A stretch of DNA of 64,000 bases from Streptomyces sp. GQFP (GTDB taxonomy: Bacteria; Actinomycetota; Actinomycetes; Streptomycetales; Streptomycetaceae), in contig NZ_CP089312.1 in NCBI RefSeq assembly GCF_021545335.1, forward strand, positions 1 through 64,000, in the 5' to 3' direction. Both the position numbers and the translations under genes were made by a program. Under the pieces are notes generated by a model. It worked only from the letters and a program-made list of their open reading frames with translations. It had not been told where the DNA came from and did no database searches. This document shows positions 26,588 through 35,619 of this stretch, in pieces. Every line of letters starts with the position of its first letter. Position 1 is the first letter of the stretch.

Positions 26588-27340
26588 GTGCACGTACGCC
26601 TTCCGAGGCCAGGCGACACTGGTTGCGTGATTGTCGAACGCGCGTATGCCCCTCTCTCCTCGTACGACGAGGACACCTGGCCTTGGTCGGTGCCCTGTGT
26701 CCGGCAGCTGCTCGACGAAGGCCTGCGGTTCACCGCGCCGGTGACCTTTCTGGTCGGTGAGAACGGCTCGGGGAAGTCGACCCTGGTCGAGGCGTTGGCG
26801 GAGGGGTTCGGCCTGGACTCCTACGGCGGCTCCCACGACTGGCGCTACGCCTCCCCGCGCGGCAAGTCGGCGCTCGGCGAGCGGATGAGATTCGACGCCG
26901 CCTCAGGGCGCGGGCGCCGCATGGCCACCAGCTGGTCGGCCCGCAAGGGCTTCTTCCTGCGCGCCGAGACCGCGCTGGACGCCCTGGACAGGGAGGGCTT
27001 CTCCCCCGACCATGTCAGCCACGGTGAAGGCTTCCTCGCGGCGTTCCGCGGGAAGTTCCTCCACGCCGGGCTCTATGTTCTCGACGAGCCGGAGGCAGCA
27101 CTCTCCTTCTCCTCGTGCCTCGAACTGATCGGGCACATCGACCGATTGGCCAAGGAGGGCGGCCAGGTCATCTGCGCCACACACTCACCCCTGCTGACCG
27201 CACTGCCGGGCGCGGACATCATCGAGATCGGCCAACACGGCATGCGGAGCGTCGCCTGGCGGGAACTCGACGTCGTGGACCACTGGCGCCGCTATCTCGC
27301 CGACCCGCACACCTACCTGCGGCACATCGTCGAACCGTAG
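26588..27340 (+). CDS. AAA/ABC-type ATPase (SMC-like, single domain)
   Basis: This 250-aa protein has Walker A GENGSGKST near 57-65, an atypical signature region HVSHGEGFLAAF, Walker B LYVLDEPEA near 163-171, and the switch His in ICATHSPLL near 197. No transmembrane or partner permease gene is present, so it is a soluble ATPase of the family often annotated as AAA_21, not a transporter. GTG 26588 starts just before the conserved VHVRLPRPGDTG block. A nuclease partner, as in defence systems, is not found next to it. Confidence 0.8.
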   Translation: MHVRLPRPGDTGCVIVERAYAPLSSYDEDTWPWSVPCVRQLLDEGLRFTAPVTFLVGENGSGKSTLVEALAEGFGLDSYGGSHDWRYASPRGKSALGERMRFDAASGRGRRMATSWSARKGFFLRAETALDALDREGFSPDHVSHGEGFLAAFRGKFLHAGLYVLDEPEAALSFSSCLELIGHIDRLAKEGGQVICATHSPLLTALPGADIIEIGQHGMRSVAWRELDVVDHWRRYLADPHTYLRHIVEP

Positions 27341-27371
27341 ACGGGCCCCCTCAGCCCTCGTCACACGGGCG

Positions 27372-27510
27372 ATGCAGAAGACCCGGCTCTCGTATGTCTG
27401 CCTCTCGTGCCGGGTCTCGCACAAGCTGCCCTACGACCGCACGGGGCAGCGGACCCGTCCTCGCTGTGCGGATCCGATGACTCATGCAGGATCGGTGTTC
27501 GCCTCGCTCG
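27372..27510 (+). pseudogene. Truncated small zinc-ribbon protein gene
   Basis: The frame reads MQKTRLSYVCLSCRVSHKLP, then YDRTGQRTRPRCADPMTHAG, the N-terminal part of a small actinobacterial zinc-ribbon protein with CxxC at its start. The expected C-terminal block (CCGGPGYRPRTLREV) is absent, so the gene is cut off. Confidence 0.5.
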
Positions 27511-27612
27511 GCCAGCGTCTTCTGCCGGATGTGCAACCACCATTCGGCCGTCAGCCCAGCTTGCCGCAGGCGGAGTCCAGGGGCGGAGAACCAAGTGGCC
27601 GTGGACTCGTCA

Positions 27613-28014
27613 TCAGCCGTCAGCGACGTCCAGTCTGTGCCACCAGTGACCGCATACGCCGGAGCAGAAGCGCTCGCGGCGCCGTTCGTCCGCGACCGCC
27701 AGTACCGCGACCAGCAGCCGGAACGCCTTGCGGCGTTCGTCGACGGGGGCGAGGCGGGCGATCTTCCCCAGTTGCTGGTCGATCGGGCCGCAGGTGATCA
27801 GAACCGCGGGCGTATGCGTCGGGCGCAGCCCGGCACGGCGGATGCTCTCCGGTCCGTCTTCGGCGACGGCGCGGGCCTGGACGCAGTGATGACGCAGGAA
27901 CAGCAGCGTCTCGGACTGCTTCTCCGGGACGAGTGCGTCGAACCACTCGATGCCCTGCGCCATCGGGCGCAGTCCCTGGGCGAGTTCGTTGAGTATGACG
28001 TCTCGTTCGGTCAT
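27613..28014 (-). CDS. DUF5958 family protein
   Basis: The protein starts at ATG 28014, overlapping the stop of the Fic-like gene by four bases. Its 133 residues match the DUF5958 pattern: NELAQGLRPMAQGIEWFDAL, FLRHHCVQAR, RRAGLRPTHTPAVLI and ADERRRERFC. The function is unknown. It is the last gene of a three-gene minus-strand set whose other two members are broken. Confidence 0.8.
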   Translation of the reverse strand: MTERDVILNELAQGLRPMAQGIEWFDALVPEKQSETLLFLRHHCVQARAVAEDGPESIRRAGLRPTHTPAVLITCGPIDQQLGKIARLAPVDERRKAFRLLVAVLAVADERRRERFCSGVCGHWWHRLDVADG

Positions 28015-28666
28015 GGCTGCCTCTGTTTGGAGAGGCGGCGCTCCGTCGCGGAGATCAGGATTCCGAGGAGCACCGCCAGATCGGCCGCGCCCTCGGCTTC
28101 GTCGGCCCAGCGGGTGGCTTGCAGGGGGTGCACCTGGTCCAGGTGGACGCCTTCGCGGGCGAGGACGAAGGCCAGTGCCAGCATGGCTGCGCGGGCGTTG
28201 CCGTCCTCGAACGGATGGAAGAACAGGACGTCGAGGTAGGTCCAGGCGGCGTGTGAGGGGAGGGGCAGGTCCGGTCGAGTGCTCTCGGACAGGCGGCGCG
28301 CGAACCGCGCCGGCGTATCGGGGGTGAGGCCGTAGCGCTCCCGTCCGCCCTTCGCGAAGGCCGGCGCCGTGCGGAAACCGACCGAGGGACGACGCAGTAC
28401 CGTCCGCTGCCAGTTCGCCATGAGGGCGAAGCTCAGCCGCCTGCCCTGTTCCGCGTCGGCGAGGGCCAGATCGAGCGCGGTCAGGATCCGCTCGGTCTCT
28501 TCGGCGTCCCGGCTGCCGCGTGTGGTGGTGAAGAAGTCCCGGAAGCCGTCGCGCGCCGGTGCTCCCGCGTCGGGGCGGGTGCCGCTCCAGCACGGCCAGG
28601 AGATCCGCGTACGAAGCGCAGCCAGTCGGCGAGGGCGTCCTGCTGGTGGCCGGACCCGGACGTCAC
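28011..28666 (-). pseudogene. Fic-family protein, N-terminal frameshifts
   Basis: The intact C-terminal part has the Fic active site as HPFEDGNARAAML, where the usual GN[GK]R is GNAR. Upstream, the product needs three frames: MTSGSGHQQDALADWLRFV from a GTG overlapping the previous stop, then ASYADLLAVLERHPP, then DAGAPARDGFRDFF and the rest. At least two frameshifts therefore block translation of a full AMP-transferase-like protein. A shorter start at ATG 28421 would omit the inhibitory/N-terminal region. Confidence 0.7.
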
Positions 28667-29344
28667 TGGTTCTCGTCCACGGTCCGGGCGAACCGCGAGC
28701 TCACCGCGTCGACCACGACGACGTCCGGTGCGATCCAGCTGCCGAACCGGCCCCCAACCGCGCTTTCCACGATCTCCCGGGCTCGCTCCTCGTCGATGCC
28801 GTTGTAGGCGAGGAACCAACCGAGGACCTGCTGGCAGTGTCCGTACCAGGCGCTCTCGGCCCGCGTCCGGTCGGCCACCACGGTCACCAGCCGCGTGCAC
28901 GCGCGTTCCCAGTGCCATGGATCCACCAGGGACGAGGATTCGGCCGAGTGCGACGGGGGCGCCAGGGCGGAGAAAGCTCTCTGCCAGGTCCTCGATCCAG
29001 TCACGCCATTCGAGCAGGGCCGCGACGGCCAACGGGGCGGTCGCGGCCGCCGTCGTCAGGGTATGGGCGGCACAGGACCATACGTCGACGACCCCGCCGT
29101 CGATGTCGCCTTCACCCACCGACCAGTTCCAGCCGCAGGCCCACCGGCCGTACCGGTCCACCAGCAACTCGGTGACGGGGTCCAACGAGCGCCACCAAAG
29201 CTCTTCGACGGCCTCAGGGCTGGGCAGCAGGGGTGCCACAAGACCGGCCAATGTATCCGCCGCATCCTCGTCCAACTCGAACGGATGCCGTGACGGATCC
29301 ACTTCTTCCCAGGTCAACGTGCGTGCCGACAGTTCGCTCACCAC
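28663..29344 (-). pseudogene. Conserved hypothetical protein, frameshifted
   Basis: From GTG 29344 the product reads HPFELDEDAADTLAGLVAPL, DPVTELLVDRYGRWACGWNW and VAALLEWRDWIEDLAESF. Near 28960 the frame shifts, and the continuation ALAPPSHSAESS, ERACTRLVTVVADRTRAESA and WYGHCQQVLGWFL runs to a stop at 28663. This protein family commonly precedes a Fic gene in actinobacteria. No enzymatic motif is recognised. Confidence 0.55.
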
Positions 29345-29582
29345 GCCACTCTGCCGTGCGCAGCCGTACGAACTCCAACCCATTTCCGAGCGGGGGCGCC
29401 AGCGCACCCGAAAATGATCCTCAGTCGAGAAGGGCCTGACCCCAGGCGCGTGAGGTTCCCCCACCCCGACCGGCCGTGGCCTTGTTCAGTGTTGGCAGGA
29501 CCGATCAGCCCGTAGCCTCATGACCTTGGGCAAAACGCCAACGGCCCATGCCGACCGGCGTGTTGGAGGTAGCTTCGTCGGC

Positions 29583-29768
29583 ATGAGCAATGACGTTCGT
29601 ATCGATCGCGCCCCGTCCGCCGGGGGCGGCATCCAGATCACGGTCAGCCTCTCCCCCACCGTTTTGGCGAAGCTCCAGAAGGACGGCTCCTGGACCGAGT
29701 CCATCACTGACGGCCAGGTCACCGGCGACGGGCCGGCCATCACCCAGATCGAGTTCAAGGTGCCGTAG
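29583..29768 (+). CDS. Small conserved-looking hypothetical protein
   Basis: This 61-aa acidic protein starts at ATG 29583 with GGAGGT about 12 bases upstream. It reads MSNDVRIDRAPSAGGG, followed by a beta-rich end TGDGPAITQIEFKVP. No domain is recognised. An in-frame upstream ATG at 29520 is possible but is less well placed. Confidence 0.5.
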   Translation: MSNDVRIDRAPSAGGGIQITVSLSPTVLAKLQKDGSWTESITDGQVTGDGPAITQIEFKVP

Positions 29769-30237
29769 GCCTCGCAGCGCACGAGCGACGGCACAGGCCC
29801 GGCCATCGCTCGGTACTCGCCGCCCTCCAGGCGGCGGGCCGGCAAGTTGTTCGGTGACCAGCCTGCTTCTGTGCATGCTCGCCGAGGCCCCCTCTCCGAT
29901 CCTCGGATCGGGAACCCGCATCCGTGGCAAGGTCCGCGAAACGTCCCGCCGTTGTACGCGCAGCGGGCGCGGTGGACGATCTCAGGGGTTCCGCGATCGA
30001 GGTCACAGCCGCGTCCTCCGGCGCTTGTGAGCATGGCAGTTCGAGGTCCAGCCACGGCCGTGCCCTCGGTGTGCAGGGCTGGACGGCGGAAGGTCCGATC
30101 CGGCGCGGGGCCCTCGATCGGCGCCTGGTGCGAGTCAGTAGGCTCGGCCGTTCCTGGCGGTGGCGTTGCCGCCTGGCCCGGGGCTTCAGCGGTCATCTCC
30201 CGTGGTCCGAGTGGTCTGAAAGGTGCTTGTCACAGTC
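29769..30237. other. Intergenic stretch without a recognisable gene
   Basis: A minus-strand frame of over 200 codons crosses this stretch, with one Cys pair (CHGCGF). It also covers the small gene at 29583, lacks a ribosome site, and shows no family pattern. I treat it as non-coding. Confidence 0.45.
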
Positions 30238-30996
30238 ATGCGAACAACGACTCGTCCGAGCGAGCGTGCGCAGCTGTTCCGGCGGGCGACCGGTCTGGTG
30301 TCGGCCGTGGTCCTGCTCGGCGCCTGCGGTGAGGTCGTCGAGGGGGCACCTCCACTTCCCACGGGCAGCCCCTCGGTCCCCTCGTGCATGACGCCGCCGG
30401 GGGATCTGCTGGCGGACCTCGACGGCGACGGCCTCACCGACCGTGTCTCCGACCCCTCCCACACCGGTGCCCGACTGACCGTCGCGTTCGGCAAGGAGAC
30501 GGGCTACGGCTCCCCGGTCGGCGTACGGAAGCTGGTCGGCCGCTCCGGCAGCGGCGAGAAGGACGTACTGGCCGCGGTGGCCGATTTCGACGGCGATGGA
30601 TGGAGCGACCTGGTCGTCGTGGCCACCGGCCAGATACAGGGAGACGATGCGATCGAGCCGACCGTGGACCAGCTGGTTTCGGGCCCCTTCTCGTCCTCCG
30701 GACAGGGACAGCGCACCCGGCAGCTCGACCTCGGCGAAACCCGCGGCATCACCGTGGCCGACTACGATCACGACCCCTACCCCGACCTCGCGGTGTTCAG
30801 CTACGCCGGCGACGGCGTGTATCAGACGGAGGCACGCCTCGGCGACGGGGACACGGGACTCGCCGACGCGACCGCTGACACGGGCGGTTACAGGGTCTAC
30901 GCGGATCAGACCGATGACGACACCCCGAGCAACATGCCCGGCTCCGGCCTGAGCACGTTCTACCCGGACTGCGGGAAGGCCGGTGGCCAGGGCTGA
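30238..30996 (+). CDS. Lipoprotein with FG-GAP/VCBS-like repeats
   Basis: The N-terminus has a lipoprotein signal ending in VVLLGAC, with the lipid-attached Cys at about 30. The mature part has three FG-GAP-like, calcium-binding blades: DLDGDGLTDRV, DFDGDGWSDLVVV and DYDHDPYPDLAV. Such partial beta-propellers bind ligands at the cell surface. ATG 30238 was preferred; a GTG at 30223 is an alternative. No nearby genes suggest a target. Confidence 0.7.
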   Translation: MRTTTRPSERAQLFRRATGLVSAVVLLGACGEVVEGAPPLPTGSPSVPSCMTPPGDLLADLDGDGLTDRVSDPSHTGARLTVAFGKETGYGSPVGVRKLVGRSGSGEKDVLAAVADFDGDGWSDLVVVATGQIQGDDAIEPTVDQLVSGPFSSSGQGQRTRQLDLGETRGITVADYDHDPYPDLAVFSYAGDGVYQTEARLGDGDTGLADATADTGGYRVYADQTDDDTPSNMPGSGLSTFYPDCGKAGGQG

Positions 30997-31440
30997 CCTC
31001 TGCTGGTGCGTGTGCGTGCACGCGAGGCTGAGGAACGGTCGGCGTCGCCCACCGGGGTGACGGCGGCGTTGTCGGAGTCGTGCAGGGACATCGTCGCTCG
31101 CCTCGATTCCACGATGGGGACTCCGGCGGGCCGGGCGGAGATCGTGCACTGGTCCATACCTACCTCCGGGGAGGTGAATCGGCTTCGCGGGACCCTGTCA
31201 ATGGTCCCAACAGGCTTCATTTCAGGGGCTGTTCACGGTGACCGTGACGGGTTGACACCCCGTTTCAGGCGCCCATCATCGGTGGCACTTCGGCGAGTCC
31301 CCTCGTGCGTCCCACTGTCCGATCAGCCACTGAGCCTCATGCGTCACAGATTTGAATCGTTTCATACGTAAAGCCTCAACGTCCCCGTGTTCCCGCACCC
31401 GTTCCGGGAGGTTCCCGTGGTCCGTCGTTCCCCGCTGAGT
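30997..31440. other. Intergenic stretch without a recognisable gene
   Basis: No supported gene was found in this stretch. It leads into two small gene remnants to its right. Confidence 0.45.
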
Positions 31441-31557
31441 AGATCGCCAGGCCGGTACCACTTGCGGCACGAACTCTTCCGCACGCAGGCACCCGTCCCC
31501 GAGGCGACGCTGGAGGAGATCGTCGATGACGTCTTCTTCCCCCTCCTGCGCCGCTGA
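31441..31557 (+). pseudogene. C-terminal remnant of a TetR-like regulator
   Basis: The short frame YHLRHELFRTQAPVPEATLE, then EIVDDVFFPLLRR, ends at a stop and looks like the last helix of a TetR-type ligand domain. No HTH or start is present. Confidence 0.35.
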
Positions 31558-31629
31558 TCGGGCCCGGCCGGAAGGTGGGTCTCGATGTGATCGCTCGCGG
31601 TGTCACAGCCCGCGCTGCCGGGCGCGGTG

Positions 31630-31726
31630 GCGTCCCGCTTCTCGGAGTGCGCAAGCACCAGGACCCCGTCGACGTCGGCGATCACCGACCCGGCCGGAAC
31701 GGGAGCAGGGATTACCTGGTCACCCG
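31630..31726 (-). pseudogene. Remnant of an RraA-like protein (C-terminal part)
   Basis: The frame GDQVIPAPVPAGSVIADVDG, then VLVLAHSEKRD, matches the C-terminal GD.V..D.DGV.V.P block of RraA-family proteins. This second RraA fragment is distinct from the one at 26096-26424. Confidence 0.45.
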
Positions 31727-31767
31727 TCGGGCACCACTTTTGATGACGTGACGATGGGGTGGATGCG

Positions 31768-32214
31768 ATGCCTCTTGAGGGCGAGTACGTGCCGAGTCCG
31801 GCGCAGTGGGTGCGCGATCAGGTCGAGTTGTACGAGAGTTCGGGCGGCACGCAGGGTACGACGCTCTGGGACACAGGCCTGCCCGTCGTCATTCTCACGA
31901 CACGTGGCGCGAGGAGCGGCAAGATCCGCAAGATCCCGTTGATGCGCGTGGAGCACGACGGCCGGTACGCGGCCGTGGCCTCGAAGGGCGGCTTCCCACG
32001 GCACCCGGTCTGGTACTTCAACGTCACGTCCGACCCGCACGTGGAGCTCCAGGACGGGCCCGTACGCCAGGACATGACGGCCCGTGAGATCACCGGGGAC
32101 GAGAAGGCCGAGTGGTGGGAGCGCGCGGTCGCCGCGTATCCGCCGTACGCCGAATACCAGGAGAAGACCGACCGCGTGATCCCCGTCTTCGTCCTGGAGC
32201 CCACGCGCGAGTAG
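31768..32214 (+). CDS. F420-dependent nitroreductase-type oxidoreductase (Ddn-like)
   Basis: This 148-aa protein matches the deazaflavin-dependent nitroreductase family. [22 protein letters not shown] is the cofactor-binding signature; the text shows its first part as [30 protein letters not shown] follows, and [19 protein letters not shown] is near the C-terminus. These proteins use reduced F420 to act on quinones and related substrates. ATG 31768 follows a GGGGTGG site. Confidence 0.9.
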   Translation: MPLEGEYVPSPAQWVRDQVELYESSGGTQGTTLWDTGLPVVILTTRGARSGKIRKIPLMRVEHDGRYAAVASKGGFPRHPVWYFNVTSDPHVELQDGPVRQDMTAREITGDEKAEWWERAVAAYPPYAEYQEKTDRVIPVFVLEPTRE

Positions 32215-32252
32215 GACCCGGTATCCGGGGCAGTGCACCGTCGGCCTGGTCA

Positions 32253-33211
32253 CTAGTGTGGGAAGCGGCGGGGTGGGCGAGTGACCATGGATTCGCGGAA
32301 CTCGGCAATCCGCGAATGGACTTGGCGCATCAGGTGGGTGTCCTCGATCCGGTCCAGATAGAGGCAGCGGGCTGCCAGACCCGGCAGGTCGAAGGCGAAG
32401 TACAGGGACATCAGCGGGTTCACGACAACTCGCTGCCCCGGGTGCGGTCAGTGAACCGGACATCGCCGAACGAGCCGCGCACGGCTGCCGCGATGGAACC
32501 GTTCACGATGCTGGGGTGCTCCGGCGTGTGCTGCTGAGCGTGTGTCACCGCGTCGAGGTAGAGGGCGCCCTCACGGGTGGCACGCGGTATCGAGAAAGCG
32601 CCGAGGTAGGCGCCGTCGCGCTCCAACGCGGCGATGTTCTCCAGTACCTGCACATGGTTCACGCCGTGGTACGCATCCACACCGAAGCCGACCGAGACGA
32701 CGAGCCGGGTCGCTACACCGTCCAGCGCGGCCAGCGCCGCCACGCTGGCCAGGTCCTCTTCCGGAGTACCGAGCCCGGCTTCATCGCCCCGCATCAGAAT
32801 GTCCGTACCGCCGTCGACCAGCACGACGGCGTCGACGCGGTGCAGATCGATCAGTGCCTGGTAGGCGGCGCGCAGCGGACGCACCCCGGTCTGGGGGAAG
32901 GCGTACACGGTGGACGGGTAGCCCTGCCCGCGCAGCCACTGAGCAAGGGTCCGCTCCGGGAAGTAGCTCTGGTGCAGAGCGGATTCGGGAGTGATCGCGG
33001 CCAGGTCGGGGGCGACCCAGTCATCGATCGGAAGACCATCGAGGGCGCTGAAGGAGAGGTTCGCGAGATGCACCTGCTTGCCCTGGTGCAAGAGGGCAAG
33101 AGCCAACGGCAGACCGGAGTAGATGTCGAAGCCGCCACCCGCGCCCGCGACGAGGATCCGTTCGGCATCGGCAAGCCGAGCGAAAAGTGGGTTGGAGTCG
33201 AGAGACGTCAT
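32253..33211 (-). pseudogene. DUF1152 family protein with a single frameshift
   Basis: From ATG 33211 the product has a Rossmann-like start (VAGAGGGFDIYSGLPLALAL) and VVLVDGGTDILMRGDEAGLG, both DUF1152 signatures. The frame breaks near 32423 after TRGSEL, where one T seems to be missing. The expected C-terminus VNPLMSLYFAFDLPGLAARC, then HLMRQVHSRI, lies in the next frame and ends at 32253. A shortened product ending at 32420 would lack the last 55 residues. Confidence 0.75.
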
Positions 33212-33223
33212 GACGATCATTCT

Positions 33224-33249
33224 CCCGGGACCCGGGACCCGGGACCCGG
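33224..33249. repeat. Short tandem repeat of a 7-bp unit
   Basis: CCCGGGA is repeated three times in full, plus a partial copy, directly upstream of the DUF1152 gene start. It may affect translation or be slippage-prone. Confidence 0.7.
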
Positions 33250-33463
33250 CACCGGGGCGGCCCTCCTCGACGCACACGGGGAGAACGGGGCACGGATGCA
33301 CGTAGCCAACGAGGCCCCTCGGGAGATGAGTTCAGCCGCCGGACATCCACCTCGACACCCCTGGGGCCTCGCGCGTTCTGCCCCGGCAGCCGTCACCCGC
33401 CCTGCTGGGCAGGTGATCGACAAATAGGTGGCATGTTGTCGAGGGGGTCGTAAAACTGCCTCG

Positions 33464-34486
33464 GTGATCCCTACTCAGTTGCCTCGACTGCTTCGGCCCC
33501 GCGCCCTGAGGCCCGGAGATCTCGTCGTTGTCGCATCGCTGTCCGGGCCGCTCCATGCCGTGAACGAGCCCGATCTCGAGCAGGCGGTCGTCGTGCTCGA
33601 ACGGATGGGATTCCGCGTGCGCCGGGCGCCGCTGCTCGAAGCGGGGCGGCACCGCTGGTGGAGCGCGGCGACGCCGGCGGAGATCGCGAGGGAGTTCAAT
33701 GGTCTTCTGCGTGATCCTGAGGTCCGCGCGATCATCGCGCATGACGGCGGCCAGACGGCGTTCGGCTACCTCGACCTGATCGACGTCGAGGCAATCACTG
33801 CCGACCCCAAGCCGATCCTCGGCTACAGCGACATCTCGCTGTTGCATCTGGTGCTGTACGCGCGAACGGGTCTGGTCGGGTTCCATACCGACCTGGCCAC
33901 CCCTGGACTCGGCGGGCGCTGGCAGGCCGCGCCCGCCGCCCGCAGAGCGGAACTCGAAAAGCTCTACTCGACACTTCTGACCAGTACGGAGCCGATCGGT
34001 GCGCTGCCGGCCAACCCGTCGTGGGAGTGCTGGCGTGCCGGTCACGCCGAAGGCCGGCTGATCGGCGGGGTGATCAACCGCATCGTGCTGAACCAGGCGA
34101 CGTGCTACGCGCTGCCGCCCGATTGGTTCGACGGCGCGGTGCTGTTCTGGGAGGAGGCGGGCGGCCAGGCATCGCATGTGTGGAACTACCTACAGGTACT
34201 GCGGCACGCCGGCATCCTCGATCGAATCGCCGGCATGGTCGTGGGCATACCGGCCGCGATCGACGGACTCGACTCGCCCGACGCGTCCCCGTCCCTGCGC
34301 GAAATTGTCCTCGATGTCCTCGGCGACCGTGACATCCCTGTCCTGGGCAACGTCGAGGTGGGACACGCCGGTCCGAATCTGCCGATGCCGGTCGGCACCC
34401 GCGTCGCCCTCGACGCACAGCAGCGAGCCCTCTCACTGCTCGAACCGGCGGTGCGCGCGCTCACGGTGACCGGGCCGTCCGGCTGA
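33464..34486 (+). CDS. S66-family peptidase (LD-carboxypeptidase/MccF-like)
   Basis: This 340-aa serine hydrolase has the family's nucleophile in ILGYSDIS, the preceding AHDGGQTAFGYLDLID region, the catalytic Glu in LFWEEAGG, and the His in VEVGHAGPNLPMPVG. Relatives trim peptidoglycan tetrapeptides or inactivate peptide-nucleotide antibiotics (microcin C). GTG 33464 was chosen; an upstream ATG at 33428 lies before the conserved start (LRPRALRPGD). It stands alone, with no cell-wall genes nearby. Confidence 0.85.
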   Translation: MIPTQLPRLLRPRALRPGDLVVVASLSGPLHAVNEPDLEQAVVVLERMGFRVRRAPLLEAGRHRWWSAATPAEIAREFNGLLRDPEVRAIIAHDGGQTAFGYLDLIDVEAITADPKPILGYSDISLLHLVLYARTGLVGFHTDLATPGLGGRWQAAPAARRAELEKLYSTLLTSTEPIGALPANPSWECWRAGHAEGRLIGGVINRIVLNQATCYALPPDWFDGAVLFWEEAGGQASHVWNYLQVLRHAGILDRIAGMVVGIPAAIDGLDSPDASPSLREIVLDVLGDRDIPVLGNVEVGHAGPNLPMPVGTRVALDAQQRALSLLEPAVRALTVTGPSG

Positions 34487-34489
34487 GCG

Positions 34490-34800
34490 CGGAGACCGTG
34501 CGCGACGTGGGGAACGGTATGCCAGTGGGCCCACTCCTCTCCCCGGGCGACCCCCACGAGTGTCGCCGGCGGCCGGGGCGCGGCCGACAATTCGAGGCCG
34601 CCGCCGGCGAGAACGCCGCGCCCGTAGTGCCGGATCGTCTCCAGCCTGCGGTAGCGGGCCTGCGGCAGCTCCGGTCGCGGCGACAGCATCGACTTCGCCA
34701 CCAGGCCGTCGACCAGATCGACGACGTACGCCGTGCCGATGCCGGTGCCCGGGCCCGCGCAGACGTCCTCGACGGCCGTGAGGTCGAACTCGGCGACGAA
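34490..34800 (-). pseudogene. Remnant of an AfsR/LuxR-type ATPase regulator
   Basis: The readable frame FVAEFDLTAVEDVCAG, DLVDGLVAKSML and RYRRLETIRHYGRGVLAGGG matches the helical region after the NB-ARC domain of large actinobacterial regulators. No start or ATPase motif remains. Confidence 0.5.
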
Positions 34801-34865
34801 TGACGTACGCCGTGCCGAGACTTCTGCGGGCAGAACGGTTGCCGTCCGCGCCCTGACAGAGGCAT

Positions 34866-34889
34866 GGTACCGCTGGTACCGTCGGTACC
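34866..34889. promoter_or_regulatory. Triple GGTACC operator abutting the antitoxin start
   Basis: The palindrome GGTACC occurs three times, at 34866, 34875 and 34884, exactly 9 bp apart. The third copy touches the ATG at 34890. Evenly spaced palindromes fit binding of a dimeric antitoxin that represses its own operon. No ribosome site fits between the last repeat and the ATG, so the transcript may be leaderless. Confidence 0.65.
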
Positions 34890-35189
34890 ATGTCGAATTC
34901 CCCGAAGGCCATGAACCTGCGCTTCCCGGACCCCGAGCAGAGGGCCGCCATCGAGGCCGCCGCCCGGAAGGAAGGGGTCAGTCTGCAGGAATACATCCTG
35001 TCCGCGGCCTATGCCCGTGCGACCGCTGTCGAGGAGGCCTTCCTCAAGGCTTTCCGAGGCTCGATGGCCTTCTCCGGGGCGGCGTTCGCAGCCGAGCCGA
35101 GCGTCGCCGACCCGACAGCGGAGCAGCGGGACGCCGAGCGGCAGGCCCGCCGTGAGCTGGAGCCCGGCCAGCAGGACCACGCCGCGTGA
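34890..35189 (+). CDS. Antitoxin-like protein (ribbon-helix-helix type)
   Basis: This 99-aa protein has MNLRFPDPEQRAAIEAAARK, then EGVSLQEYILSAAYARA, a ribbon-helix-helix fold, and an acidic/charged flexible tail expected to bind the toxin. It overlaps the toxin gene by GTGA. ATG 34890 touches the operator; ATG 34911 (MNLRF) is an alternative start with a GAAGG site. Confidence 0.75.
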   Translation: MSNSPKAMNLRFPDPEQRAAIEAAARKEGVSLQEYILSAAYARATAVEEAFLKAFRGSMAFSGAAFAAEPSVADPTAEQRDAERQARRELEPGQQDHAA

Positions 35190-35575
35190 ACCAGCCGAAT
35201 CCCCAGCACCCCCACCCCCTCGACCTGCAGTTCCTGCTGCACGCGGCCGAACTCCTCGACGGTGATCCCCAGGTCGACGACTACGGCCCGCTCTACGCGG
35301 CCGTCGGGCGCGTCAACGCGCACGCGATGGACCGCGACATCTACGGATCCCCGTACCTGAAGGCCGCGGCACTGCTGCAGACCCTGGTGAAGCTGCCCTG
35401 TCTCGAGCACTCAAACGAGGCCTTCGCCTGGCACTCCTGCGAGGCCTACCTCGCGCTCAACGGCCGTCGGCTGACGTACCGGCCCAAGGACGCCGTAGCT
35501 CTGGCCCACGAAGCCGCGGGCACACCGGGCGTCGCGCAGATCGCGCGTCGGCTGCGCACCTGGGACACCGACTGA
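35186..35575 (+). CDS. Doc/Fic-fold toxin-like protein without the canonical motif
   Basis: This 129-aa protein follows the Doc-type fold, with LDLQFLLHAAELL, GSPYLKAAALLQTLVKLP and ALAHEAAGTPGVAQIARRL. In place of the Fic motif HxFx[DE]GN[GK]R it has LEHSNEAFAWHSCEAYL, so the ATP/phosphate-binding loop is not conserved. It may use a changed mechanism or be inactive. GTG 35186 overlaps the antitoxin stop, the normal toxin-antitoxin layout. Confidence 0.7.
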   Translation: MNQPNPQHPHPLDLQFLLHAAELLDGDPQVDDYGPLYAAVGRVNAHAMDRDIYGSPYLKAAALLQTLVKLPCLEHSNEAFAWHSCEAYLALNGRRLTYRPKDAVALAHEAAGTPGVAQIARRLRTWDTD

Positions 35576-35619
35576 GCACACAGGCGCACGTTCCCGCACC
35601 ACCGCGTCGGCGTCGCCCT

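Noticed and set aside
29486..30196. A 236-codon minus-strand frame with a CHGCGF motif
   Set aside because: It overlaps a better supported small gene, lacks a ribosome site and shows no family pattern.
30997..31371. A 121-codon frame after the FG-GAP lipoprotein
   Set aside because: No domain, poor start context, and composition like non-coding high-GC DNA.
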